The notes below the pieces were generated by a model. It was given only the letters and a program-made list of their open reading frames with translations, did no database searches and was not told where the DNA came from. A stretch of 64,000 nucleotides of DNA from Sapientia aquatica. GTDB taxonomy: Bacteria > Pseudomonadota > Gammaproteobacteria > Burkholderiales > Burkholderiaceae_D. The DNA is taken from NCBI RefSeq assembly GCF_004358105.1, contig NZ_SMYL01000007.1:124001-188000 (forward strand), in the 5' to 3' direction. Positions 26,982-35,552 of this stretch are shown one piece after another (the first letter of the stretch is position 1; every line of letters begins with the position of its first letter). The position numbers were made by a program, and so were the translations under genes.

Positions 26982-27578
26982 CTATTTTTTAGGCTGCTCA
27001 ACGATAGTGTCAATTGTTTCGATTTTAACGCTCGTTTTTTCATGCGAATGACCGGACTGCTGACGCAAGTAACGTCCAGTTTGGCGTTGCTGGCGTGGGT
27101 TTTCTGGGCGCGATAAAAAGCGTGATAGCTCCTGCAAGGCTAATTGATAAACCTCGCGCTTGAACTCAATCACCATATCCAGCGGAACCCAATAATCGTG
27201 CCAACGCCAAGCATCAAACTCAGGATGGGTTGAAGCCCGTAAATTGACGTCGCAATCCCGCCCAGTCATGCGCAGCAGGAACCAAATCTGCTTTTGACCG
27301 CGGTAATGCCCACGAACATCGCGCTTAATAAAGTGATCAGGAACTTCATAGCGCAACCAATCTCTGGTCCGGCCGATGACTTTGACGTGCTGTGGTAGTA
27401 GCCCGGTTTCTTCTTCCAGTTCACGAAACATAGCTTGTTCTGGAGTTTCGCCGTATTTAATGCCCCCTTGCGGAAATTGCCAAGAGTGTTCTCGCACCCG
27501 TTTGCCCCACCATACTTCATTCGTAGGGTTGAGCAGAATGATGCCTACGTTGGGCCTAAAGCCTTCACGATCCAGCAT
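26982..27578 (-). CDS. rppH: RNA pyrophosphohydrolase
   Basis: A 198-residue Nudix enzyme that strips pyrophosphate from 5'-triphosphorylated mRNA and so triggers RNase E-dependent decay. The start [15 protein letters not shown] is characteristic, and the Nudix box reads [20 protein letters not shown] with TGL following. [21 protein letters not shown] is a conserved RppH segment. The C-terminal 40 residues are charged and Gln-rich, as in longer betaproteobacterial forms. The ATG is 27576-27578; upstream in-frame codons add a leader not seen in relatives. It is divergent from proS. Confidence 0.95.
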   Translation of the reverse strand: MLDREGFRPNVGIILLNPTNEVWWGKRVREHSWQFPQGGIKYGETPEQAMFRELEEETGLLPQHVKVIGRTRDWLRYEVPDHFIKRDVRGHYRGQKQIWFLLRMTGRDCDVNLRASTHPEFDAWRWHDYWVPLDMVIEFKREVYQLALQELSRFLSRPENPRQQRQTGRYLRQQSGHSHEKTSVKIETIDTIVEQPKK

Positions 27579-27760
27579 GATGTCCTCAAAACTTTCTGCG
27601 GCACCGGTACAACGCACTGTGTTTCAGTATAAATCTTCGCCTAACTGCAGTTTCTAATGGGTTTTGGATCAAAAAACTGTAAACAATGGATGCAGATGCC
27701 AACTAATCCTTTAAAATTGAGTTGATTATAACCTTCTCTATTTAAAAAGAATTCATTGTT

Positions 27761-29494
27761 ATGCGCGCAACTCGATTTTTTATTTCAACCTTAAAAGAAG
27801 CCCCTGCCGACGCGGAAATTATTAGCCATAAGTTAATGATGCGCGCGGGGATGATAAAACGTCTCGGTTCGGGGATTTACAACTACATGCCGATGGGATT
27901 GCGTGTCATCCGCAAGGTCGAAGCAATCGTGCGCGAAGAGATGAATCGCGCTGGCGCTGTCGAAATGCTTATGCCCGTGGTGCAACCGGCGGAATTATGG
28001 CAAGAAACTGGCCGTTGGCAAAAATACGGCGCCGAATTAATGCGTATTAAAGACCGTCATGGGCGCGATTTTATTATTCAGCCAACCTCGGAAGAAGTTA
28101 TTACCGATGTCGCGCGCTCGGACATTAAATCGTATCGCCAGTTGCCGATCAATTTTTACCACATCCAAACTAAATTCCGTGATGAACGTCGTCCGCGTTT
28201 TGGCTTGATGCGTGGTCGTGAATTTACGATGAAAGATGCCTATTCATTCGATCGCGACGTGGAGTCGATGAAAAAATCGTATGCCATCATGTTTGATGCC
28301 TACGTCCGAATTTTCCAGCGTTTTGGTTTGCAATTCCGCGCCGTGGCTGCCGATAACGGTGCGATTGGTGGAACGGGTTCGCACGAATTCCACGTGATTG
28401 CCGACACTGGTGAAGACGACTTGGTCTATTGCCCAACGTCCGATTACGCCGCCAATATCGAAGCAGCCGAAGCGTTGCCGTTGGCTAGCGAGCGCCCAAC
28501 GCCAACTCAGGCAATGACCAAAGTTTCTACTCCCGGCACGGTAAAGTGCGAGCAAGTTGCTGAGCTGCTTGGAATTGGGCTGCAACAGAACGTAAAGTCG
28601 CTCGTTTTCGCCGTTGACGGCAATGAAGAGGGCAGCGTAAAAAAACAACTATGGTTATTGTTGCTGCGCGCCGATCACGAGTTAAACGAAATCAAAATGC
28701 AAAAAGTGCCGGGTTTGGCCAATGCACGCATGGCGACAGAGGAAGAAATTATCGAATGGTTTGGTACCGAGCCCGGTTATCTAGGACCGATAGGCGCTAA
28801 AAAAGCGCTCAACATTGTGGCTGATCGGACTGTTGCCAACATGAGCGATTTTGTCTGCGGCGCCAATGAAGCTAATTTTCATTTAACGGGCGTGAATTGG
28901 GAGCGCGATTTGCCGCTGCCAGCGATTGCTGATTTGCGTAACGTGCAAGCGGGTGATCCTTCCCCAGATGGCAAAGGGGTCTTGGCAATTCAACGCGGTA
29001 TTGAAGTCGGCCATGTGTTTCAGCTCGGGACTAATTATTCTGAGGCGATGAAGGCGACTTATTTGGACGAAAACGGTAAGCCGCAATTGTTGCAAATGGG
29101 CTGTTACGGGATCGGTATTACTCGAATCCTGGGGGCGGCAATCGAGCAGAATTTTGACGACAAAGGCATTGTTTGGCCTACTTCGTTAGCGCCCTTTGAA
29201 GTCGTTATTTGCCCGATGGGATATGACCGAAGCGAACAAGTCAAAGCCGAAACAGAAAGCCTCTACAGCGCCTTAGTCGCTGCCGGTGTTGATGTAATCT
29301 TAGATGACCGCGGCGAACGTCCTGGTGCGATGTTTGCGGACTGGGAGTTGATCGGCGTGCCGCATCGGGTTGTCATTGGTGATCGCGGTTTGAAAGAAGG
29401 TAAGCTGGAATACCAAGGTCGTCGCGATACCGAAGCTACCGCGGTGGTGGTGGCCGATATGGTTGAATTCATTAAGGCTAAATTGGCCGCTTGA
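27761..29494 (+). CDS. proS: Prolyl-tRNA synthetase, bacterial type
   Basis: A 577-residue class II synthetase. Motif 2 lies at [21 protein letters not shown] and motif 3 at [13 protein letters not shown]. The YbaK-like editing insertion covers about residues 235-385, which hydrolyses mischarged Ala-tRNA. The anticodon-binding domain is C-terminal (about 475-577). The length and layout are typical of the bacterial ProS. It is divergent from rppH. Confidence 0.98.
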   Translation: MRATRFFISTLKEAPADAEIISHKLMMRAGMIKRLGSGIYNYMPMGLRVIRKVEAIVREEMNRAGAVEMLMPVVQPAELWQETGRWQKYGAELMRIKDRHGRDFIIQPTSEEVITDVARSDIKSYRQLPINFYHIQTKFRDERRPRFGLMRGREFTMKDAYSFDRDVESMKKSYAIMFDAYVRIFQRFGLQFRAVAADNGAIGGTGSHEFHVIADTGEDDLVYCPTSDYAANIEAAEALPLASERPTPTQAMTKVSTPGTVKCEQVAELLGIGLQQNVKSLVFAVDGNEEGSVKKQLWLLLLRADHELNEIKMQKVPGLANARMATEEEIIEWFGTEPGYLGPIGAKKALNIVADRTVANMSDFVCGANEANFHLTGVNWERDLPLPAIADLRNVQAGDPSPDGKGVLAIQRGIEVGHVFQLGTNYSEAMKATYLDENGKPQLLQMGCYGIGITRILGAAIEQNFDDKGIVWPTSLAPFEVVICPMGYDRSEQVKAETESLYSALVAAGVDVILDDRGERPGAMFADWELIGVPHRVVIGDRGLKEGKLEYQGRRDTEATAVVVADMVEFIKAKLAA

Positions 29495-29522
29495 TCGTAA
29501 TCCGGTCTCAACCGTCACTTTG

Positions 29523-29545
29523 GAGTGGACTTGTTCCACTCCTTA
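29523..29545 (+). terminator. Hairpin terminator after proS
   Basis: GGAGTGGA (29522-29529) and TCCACTCC (29535-29542) form an 8-bp stem with a CTTGT loop about 30 nt after the proS stop, followed by TTATTA. A moderate terminator separating proS from the transglycosylase gene. Confidence 0.5.
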
Positions 29546-29576
29546 TTACTTGTGGAAAGTAGTTTTACGCGATCAC

Positions 29577-30236
29577 ATGATATCCATGCGTTTTTTTATT
29601 GTAGGCCTCCTCAGTTTTGCCTTCTCTGGCCTTGTTTGTGCGGGTAATCAAAAGGAAGAAGCGATGGCCGATTCGGTTCGGTTAGCGCTAGCCAAAGCGG
29701 TGACAGATAGCCGCCCACCGAAACCCAACTTCACCGATATAAACGCGCGCCTTGAGTACTTGCGTTGGTTGGCAGAGATGTCGGATCGTCTCAGAAAAAA
29801 AATTCCAGATAATCAAACTAGAGTCGAGTTCTTGGAAACGGTTTGGTATGAATCCAAACGTGCTGGATTAGAGCCTGCAATGGTATTGGGTTTGATTCAA
29901 GTAGAATCTGGGTTTCATAAATACGCCACCTCGATTGTCGGCGCACGCGGGTTCATGCAAGTTATGCCGTTTTGGTCGCGTGTGATTGGTGATGGTGACG
30001 CCAGCAAACTATTTCACATGACGACCAATTTGCGTTATGGCTGCTCGATCTTGCGCATGTATCTTGGAATGGAAGGCGGCGATTGGTATATGGCGCTGGG
30101 ACGTTATAACGGCAGTCGTGGTCAGTCCGAGTATCCGACGATGGTGTTGGGAGCGTCAAAAAAGTGGGAATATAAAAACGAGAAAAGTGTTGAGGCGAAT
30201 GGCGTAGGAAAATCGTTAAGCGCGCCGCGTTCATGA
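29577..30236 (+). CDS. Lytic transglycosylase, SLT family
   Basis: A 219-residue exported muramidase. A signal peptide (MRFFIVGLLSFAFSGLVCAG) is followed by a helical region and the SLT domain from about residue 95. The catalytic glutamate is in IQVESGFHKYATS, followed by VGARGFMQVMP and the ALGRYNGSRG segment, all typical of family 1 enzymes. It cleaves glycan strands to 1,6-anhydromuropeptides, the substrates that AmpD handles after import. ATGs at 29577 and 29586 are both possible. It converges with the SWIB gene over a strong terminator. Confidence 0.9.
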   Translation: MISMRFFIVGLLSFAFSGLVCAGNQKEEAMADSVRLALAKAVTDSRPPKPNFTDINARLEYLRWLAEMSDRLRKKIPDNQTRVEFLETVWYESKRAGLEPAMVLGLIQVESGFHKYATSIVGARGFMQVMPFWSRVIGDGDASKLFHMTTNLRYGCSILRMYLGMEGGDWYMALGRYNGSRGQSEYPTMVLGASKKWEYKNEKSVEANGVGKSLSAPRS

Positions 30237-30272
30237 TGGATTGTTTTAGCAAAATTTAAGTGATTCTGGAAA

Positions 30273-30303
30273 CAAAAACGCCCGCGCGATGCGGGCGTTT
30301 TTG
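30273..30303. terminator. Strong bidirectional terminator
   Basis: CAAAAACGCCCGC (30273-30285) and GCGGGCGTTTTTG (30291-30303) form a perfect 13-bp stem with a GCGAT loop. The A/T flanks give a T-run on either strand, so it ends both the transglycosylase gene and the convergent SWIB gene. Confidence 0.92.
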
Positions 30304-30326
30304 TTTGGGGCAAATTCCCAAGAATA

Positions 30327-30719
30327 TTACGACAAGTGTGCTGAGATGAGTTTAGTCATTTCAAACATAGATACTTGCTTTTTACCGCCAAACACAGCAA
30401 CCAATTTTGCATCGCCATTGATCATGCGTTTGTTTGCTTCGTCTTGCAATTTGTGCTTCTTGATGTATTCCCAGATTTTTTTAGTGACTTCAGTGCGTGG
30501 AATTGGAGCTGCACCGATTACGGCTGCTAACACTGGGGATAAAGTCATTGGCTTCATGAAAGCGGAATTTGCTTTTGGAGCTGCTGCTTTTTTCGGAGCG
30601 GCGGCTTTTTTAGGAGCTGCTGCTTTTACTGCTTTAGCCGGTGCTGCTTTAGCGGCTGGTTTCTTCGCTGCTGCGGCTGGTTTTTTTGCTGCGGCTGCTG
30701 GTTTTTTGGCTGTTGCCAT
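30327..30719 (-). CDS. SWIB-domain protein with histone-H1-like tail
   Basis: A 130-residue basic protein. The first 50 residues are a Lys/Ala/Pro tail built from KKPAAA and PKKAAA units. Residues about 55-130 form a SWIB/MDM2 domain (LSPVLAAVIGAAPIPRTEV, KKIWEYIKKHKLQD, MINGDAKLVAVFG). In eukaryotes SWIB domains occur in SWI/SNF complexes; bacterial versions are found in chlamydiae and betaproteobacteria, with a probable nucleoid role. The tail closely resembles the H1-like protein at 43244-44080. It ends at the shared terminator at 30273-30303. Confidence 0.92.
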   Translation of the reverse strand: MATAKKPAAAAKKPAAAAKKPAAKAAPAKAVKAAAPKKAAAPKKAAAPKANSAFMKPMTLSPVLAAVIGAAPIPRTEVTKKIWEYIKKHKLQDEANKRMINGDAKLVAVFGGKKQVSMFEMTKLISAHLS

Positions 30720-30923
30720 TGTTAAGCCTCCTTGAAAGATGATCGAAAATCTCGGTTAAAAGTAGCTTGAATACGCGGTAAAAAATTACCACACGTCATG
30801 CATTGCTTATAGTGGTGTGGTTTTATTGGCCGCGCAAGTGTTTTTTGTATTTTTTGTGCGTATTTTTAACTGATTTTAAAATGATGCGGTTTTTCTGACG
30901 AAAAAGTCGCTTTCCCCTAGGAG

Positions 30924-30946
30924 AAAACGCTAAAAAATAGCGTTTT
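30924..30946 (-). terminator. Terminator at the ffh stop codon
   Basis: AAAACGCTA (30924-30932) and TAGCGTTTT (30938-30946) form a 9-bp stem with an A5 loop. On the minus strand it overlaps the ffh stop (30945-30947), and the 3' arm ends in TTTTC. Confidence 0.6.
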
Positions 30947-32309
30947 AACGGTTGGGCATCATGCCCTTCATACTGCGCATCATTTTCATCATTCCGCCGC
31001 CTTTTAGCTTCTTCATCATCGATTGCATTTGCTCAAATTGCGCCAACATACGATTGACTTCTTGGATTTGAACTCCCGCGCCGGTGGCGATGCGGCGTTT
31101 GCGCGAAGCCTTAATTAGGTCAGGTTTGGCGCGCTCTAATGGGGTCATGGAATTGATAATACCTTCCATGCGGCGCACTTGTTTTTCTGCTTGCCCCATG
31201 TTCGCGCCGCTGGCGGCTTGCTGCATTTGGGCTGGCAATTTGTCGAGCAGGCCCGAAAGTCCGCCCATTTTTTTCATCTGCGAGATTTGCGCTTTGAAAT
31301 CGTTGAGGTCAAATTTACCTCCACTTTTCATTTTTTGCGCCAAGTCTTGGGCCGCCGACATATCCATGTTTTTCTGGGCTTCGGCAACCAACGCCAAAAT
31401 ATCACCCATACCCAAAATACGGTTTGCCATACGCGCGGCGTCGAATGCTTCCAGACCATCCATTTTTTCGGATACGCCGGAAAACTTAATCGGAACGCCA
31501 GTGATGTGACGCACAGAAAGCGCTGCACCACCGCGTGAATCACCGTCTAATTTGGTCAGCACTATCCCGGTCAATGGCAGTGCTTCGTTGAAGGCGCGTG
31601 CTGAATTGACCGCATCTTGTCCGACCATGGCATCGACCACGAACAGCGTTTCGATTGGGTGGACCGCCGCATGAACCGCTTTGATCTCTTGCATCATCGC
31701 TTCGTCCACGCCCAGACGACCGGCTGTATCGATGATGAGCACATCGTGGTAGTGCTTTTTGGCGAAATCCAAGGCGGCTAAGGCGATCTCAACCGGCTTA
31801 TCGGTGGTTTGCGTTGGGAAGAAATCGGCGCCAACTTGTTCTGTTACGCTTTTTAGCTGGGCAATCGCCGCTGGACGATAGACGTCGGCAGAAACGGTTA
31901 GGACTTTTTTCTTGTGATTGTCGCGCAAAAATTTAGCTAATTTACCGACGGTGGTCGTTTTACCGACACCTTGTAAGCCGGCCATTAAAATAATCGCTGG
32001 CGGTTGCGTCGCAAAATTGAGTTGTGTGGCAGTTGGGCCGAGATCAGCGCCCATCAATGCGGCTAATTCGCGTTGTACGACGCCGACTAAAGCTTGGCCG
32101 GGCGTGAGGGAAGAGATAACTTCTTCGCCTAAGGCTTTTTCTTTTACTTTGGCGATAAATTCACGCACCGCAGGCAGGGCGACGTCGGCTTCTAATAAAG
32201 CCAAGCGCACTTCGCGCAGCATTTCAGCGGTGTTCGTTTCAGTCAAGCGCGCTTCACCGCGCATGGTTTTGACTACTTTGGCAAGGCGTTGGGTCAGATT
32301 GTCTAACAT
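30945..32309 (-). CDS. ffh: Signal recognition particle GTPase Ffh
   Basis: A 454-residue SRP54 protein that binds signal sequences and 4.5S RNA for co-translational insertion of membrane proteins. The N and G domains span residues 1-295 (G1 GLQGVGKTTTVGKLA, ADVYRPAAI, DTAGRLGVDEAMM, TKLDGDSRGGAALS). The methionine-rich M domain covers about 325-454, with the RNA-binding segment RRIATGAG and a C-terminus rich in Met and Lys. The 4.5S RNA gene is not in this window. It is divergent from ypjD. Confidence 0.98.
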   Translation of the reverse strand: MLDNLTQRLAKVVKTMRGEARLTETNTAEMLREVRLALLEADVALPAVREFIAKVKEKALGEEVISSLTPGQALVGVVQRELAALMGADLGPTATQLNFATQPPAIILMAGLQGVGKTTTVGKLAKFLRDNHKKKVLTVSADVYRPAAIAQLKSVTEQVGADFFPTQTTDKPVEIALAALDFAKKHYHDVLIIDTAGRLGVDEAMMQEIKAVHAAVHPIETLFVVDAMVGQDAVNSARAFNEALPLTGIVLTKLDGDSRGGAALSVRHITGVPIKFSGVSEKMDGLEAFDAARMANRILGMGDILALVAEAQKNMDMSAAQDLAQKMKSGGKFDLNDFKAQISQMKKMGGLSGLLDKLPAQMQQAASGANMGQAEKQVRRMEGIINSMTPLERAKPDLIKASRKRRIATGAGVQIQEVNRMLAQFEQMQSMMKKLKGGGMMKMMRSMKGMMPNR

Positions 32310-32694
32310 GGCAATAAATATCTCTTCATGAGGAATGCGAACAGCAAAGCGGCATTTTACCTGATGGCGGGTTCAGGACGAAATTTGCGTACTATAAAAG
32401 CACAACGGGGTTGGTAGATTTGTTATTTCGCTATTTTTTCTGATGGTTTTGGGATTGAATTGCCTGATTTTTTTACCCGATTTGGAAACCGGTGTTGGCT
32501 AACTCTTTATAATGGCGCCGATTGCTCGTTCTGCGCTTGGTGGCTGAGATAATTAATTGGGACATGATTGGTCTCGGTTGAGTTGAGCATTGCTTAGCTA
32601 ACCTGTTACTTGCGCAAGAGAAAATAATAAAATATTGCAATATTTTCCATTGCAGAACTTCTTCCCCATGTATTTCTTGGTGTAAACTGATTTG
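32310..32694. other. Divergent intergenic region ffh-ypjD with palindromes
   Basis: No coding feature in 385 bp. It contains a perfect 18-bp palindrome (AAAATATTG/CAATATTTT) at 32629-32646 and a 10-bp palindrome CTTGCGCAAG at 32609-32618, both about 50-85 bp before ypjD. These are candidate operator sites. I could not place confident promoter boxes. Confidence 0.5.
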
Positions 32695-33504
32695 ATGCAA
32701 ACTTACTTCACGATTATCGCGGCGGCGCTGTATGCCAGCTGCCTATTTTTGCCCACGCGCCCGCGCTGGTTGATTTCGCTCGTGATCGTTTTTGGCTGGT
32801 TATTCCATGGCGCGGCGCTCGGTATGGAGATTAGTTCGCCGGTTGGAATTCGTTTGGGTTTTGCCTTGATGTTGTCGAGTGCATTATGGATTTCGGTGTT
32901 CGCGTATTGGCTCGAGAACTGGCAATTGCCGCTAGAAGGTTTGCGATTATTGATCTTGCCGAGCGCGGCATTTCAGGTTTTATTGCCGGTCTTTTTCCCG
33001 GGCCAGTTGATTTCCATGAGCGATAAATCGATCTGGTTTCCGGCTCATATTGCCATCGCGTTATTGGCGTATAGCGCGCTCACCATCGCCGCCTTTCACG
33101 CTGTGCTGATGACGATGCAAGAGGCGCGTTTGCGCAACCGTGATTCGTTATTTTCCGCGGGCTGGCTCGGTGCTGCGTTGGAGCGTTTACCCGCTTTATT
33201 AATGATGGAACGTATCTTGTTTCGGTTAGTGTTGATTGGCTTTGTGTTGCTCAGTTTTACGGTTGTATCGGGCCTTGTTTTCTCCAAAGATGTGTTTGGT
33301 GTTGCGATGCGTTGGGATCACAAAACTATTTTTACCTTGCTCTCTTGGATCCTGTTTGGCGTGTTACTAGGCGGTCGCCACTGGCGCGGTTGGCGCGGTA
33401 AAACGGCCTTGAGTTTAACCTTATCTGGTTTTGCGACCTTGTTGCTGGCTTATGTTGGCAGTCGATTTGTATTTGAAGTGATTTTGCATAGGAGTTTTTT
33501 ATGA
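32695..33504 (+). CDS. ypjD: Inner-membrane protein YpjD, CcsA-like
   Basis: A 269-residue protein with about eight membrane helices belonging to the cytochrome c assembly (CcsA/HemX-like) superfamily. WFPAHIAIALLAYSALTIAAFHAVL and MRWDHKTIFTLLSWILFGVLL carry the conserved histidines. The family is widely found next to ffh, but its role is not settled. The start is ATG 32695. The stop overlaps the next gene as ATGA. It heads the run ypjD, PP0621, pilS, pilR, ampD. Confidence 0.9.
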   Translation: MQTYFTIIAAALYASCLFLPTRPRWLISLVIVFGWLFHGAALGMEISSPVGIRLGFALMLSSALWISVFAYWLENWQLPLEGLRLLILPSAAFQVLLPVFFPGQLISMSDKSIWFPAHIAIALLAYSALTIAAFHAVLMTMQEARLRNRDSLFSAGWLGAALERLPALLMMERILFRLVLIGFVLLSFTVVSGLVFSKDVFGVAMRWDHKTIFTLLSWILFGVLLGGRHWRGWRGKTALSLTLSGFATLLLAYVGSRFVFEVILHRSFL

Positions 33505-33857
33505 GGTTGTTGGTTTGGCTGGCGTTTGCTGCATTGGTGTATTTGGCGCTCCGAAGCAGGGCAAGAGCGATGCAGGAGAATTTGCGCCGCGCTGCGCGTG
33601 AGCAGGCAAATTCCCAGGCCAACGCGCAAGCTGGCGGAGCCGGCCCGTTCGCGCAACCGCAGCCGCATTCAGCGGCCGCTGAAAATATGGTGGCGTGTTC
33701 CTATTGCCAGTTGTATTTACCTGCCTCCGAAGCGATTAATCGCAGCAATGACCATTTTTGCTGTGAAGAACATGCGCAATTGCATGCCGCTGGCGTCCCA
33801 CATTCAACCGCACCTCATTCATCCGCACCTCATTCACCTTCCAATCCTACCGAATGA
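33501..33857 (+). CDS. PP0621 family zinc-ribbon-like protein
   Basis: A 118-residue protein: one N-terminal membrane helix (MRLLVWLAFAALVYLAL), a basic and Gln/Ala-rich linker, and a cysteine module VACSYCQLYLPASEA followed by FCCEEHAQLH, which could bind a metal. The C-terminal tail repeats PHS (HSTAPHSSAPHSPSNP). The module is the PP0621 family, a small conserved neighbour of pilS. Overlaps of four bases at both ends (ATGA) show tight translational coupling with ypjD and pilS. The function is unknown. Confidence 0.82.
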   Translation: MRLLVWLAFAALVYLALRSRARAMQENLRRAAREQANSQANAQAGGAGPFAQPQPHSAAAENMVACSYCQLYLPASEAINRSNDHFCCEEHAQLHAAGVPHSTAPHSSAPHSPSNPTE

Positions 33858-35551
33858 AAAGCGCCGATATTCAAAATCCGACACAAACCTTGTGGCGCTC
33901 ACTACAAACCTTGAGCATTACGCGGGTGCTAATTGCAGCGATTTTGTTGGCCTTGTTGGGATTCAATAACAGTAAATACATTTGGTCGATTGCCCCGATT
34001 CTGTATCGCAATATCTCTTTGGTATATTTGATTGGCTCGATCGGCTTTGTTATTTTGCAGCTGAAGTTCAAGCGGTATTTTTTATGGCAGCTTGGCGCGC
34101 AGGCGATGTTCGATGTCACGGTTATTTCGGTTTTTTACTTCGTGGCCGGCGGATTAAACAGTAGTTTGGTGATTTTGTATCTGTTCCCCTTGGCCAGTTG
34201 CGCAATCTTGGCACCACTTATATGGGCCTTATTTTTATCCTCGCTGGTCACTGTTTATCTGTTGCTGGAAAGCTCGTTCCAAGTTTTACAATCCGGCTCT
34301 GAATTCGCATTGTCTTCCGCCGGACTATACGGCGGCACATTTTTTGCCATTGTTTATGCCGTTAATCGCTTGGCGAATCGTTTATTGCGGCAAGAAGAAC
34401 TGGCGTTACAACACGAGAAAAATTTACGTATTCAGCAAGAAATTAATAAATTGGTGGTGGCCGATATGGGCGACGGATTTATCGTGGTCGACGCCTCAAG
34501 TCGAGTCTATGCCAGCAATCCCGCGACCAAGCATATGTTGGGAATGGCGCTCACGCCCGGCATTATCAAATTAAGTGATACGCCGAATTTGCAGCCCATT
34601 GCCGACGCTTTTTTTGATTGGCGCAATCAAGTCTCGGATGTGGAAATTGGTTGGGTCAATACGATTGCTTTTACCGCGATTGATTTTAGTGAAGAATCGA
34701 CGATTAGCGACTCGGTAATGGTCAAAGGCGTGCGGCGCGATTCGGTGACGCATTTGAAATTGCGCTTCGTCAATGTCAACGCTGACTCAGATTCAAACGA
34801 CGATCGTTACATCATTTTTTTGCAAGATGCGTCCGAGATCGAAAACCAAGCGCAGCAATTAAAACTCGCCTCAATGGGGCGCTTGACTGCCAGCATCGCG
34901 CATGAAGTGCGTAATCCACTTTCCTCGATTTCGTATGCCGCGTCATTATTGGGCGAAGATGATTTAAGCCCAGAGCAGGGCGCGCGCTTGGTAAAAATTG
35001 TGAACGACAACGTGGTGCGCCTGAATCAATTGATCGAGGATATTTTGCGTTTATCGCGTAAAGCGCAAATCAATGTCGATCCGTTTCCATTAAAGCCGGC
35101 TTTGCAGGAAATTGTGCAAGAGTTTCAAGAAACCCACGGTGTGGCTGCCGATGTGATCCAATTATTTTCCCCAGATTCGATTTTGATCCGTTTCGATCCG
35201 CTGCATCTACGCGAAGTATTGGTTAATCTACTGACGAATGCTATTCGCTATGCGAGCGGAGAAGCCGGCAGTATTCAATTATTTGTGCTGGCGGATTTGG
35301 TCGATAAGCTGGAGCTTCACGTGCGTGACGATGGTCCGGGCATTACCGCCGAAGTGCGGGCGCATCTGTTTGAACCGTTTTACACCACGTCTAGCCAGGG
35401 CACCGGATTAGGTTTATATATGGCGCGGGAGCTGTGTTTGAATAACGGCGCACTCTTGGATTACGAATATCGGGTCACTGAATTGGACGTAACGCACGCC
35501 ACCACCAAAACCAATGGTCGTTTTGTAATTACCTTTGTCAGACCAAAATAG
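33854..35551 (+). CDS. pilS: Type IV pilus sensor histidine kinase PilS
   Basis: A 565-residue membrane kinase. Six membrane helices fill about residues 20-185. A PAS-like domain lies at about 200-330 (VADMGDGFIVVDASSRVYASNPATKH). The dimerisation domain has the phospho-acceptor histidine in SIAHEVRNPLSSISYAA near residue 349. The ATPase domain has N (NLLTNAIRYA), G1 (DDGPGI), F and G2 (GTGLGLYMA) boxes. PilS senses pilin in the membrane and controls PilR. It overlaps the previous gene by four bases and is followed one nt later by pilR. Confidence 0.96.
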   Translation: MKSADIQNPTQTLWRSLQTLSITRVLIAAILLALLGFNNSKYIWSIAPILYRNISLVYLIGSIGFVILQLKFKRYFLWQLGAQAMFDVTVISVFYFVAGGLNSSLVILYLFPLASCAILAPLIWALFLSSLVTVYLLLESSFQVLQSGSEFALSSAGLYGGTFFAIVYAVNRLANRLLRQEELALQHEKNLRIQQEINKLVVADMGDGFIVVDASSRVYASNPATKHMLGMALTPGIIKLSDTPNLQPIADAFFDWRNQVSDVEIGWVNTIAFTAIDFSEESTISDSVMVKGVRRDSVTHLKLRFVNVNADSDSNDDRYIIFLQDASEIENQAQQLKLASMGRLTASIAHEVRNPLSSISYAASLLGEDDLSPEQGARLVKIVNDNVVRLNQLIEDILRLSRKAQINVDPFPLKPALQEIVQEFQETHGVAADVIQLFSPDSILIRFDPLHLREVLVNLLTNAIRYASGEAGSIQLFVLADLVDKLELHVRDDGPGITAEVRAHLFEPFYTTSSQGTGLGLYMARELCLNNGALLDYEYRVTELDVTHATTKTNGRFVITFVRPK

Positions 35552-35552
35552 C

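Noticed and set aside
30289-30735. 148-codon plus-strand Ala-rich frame
   Set aside because: Antisense shadow of the SWIB gene; the SWIB domain on the minus strand is clear.
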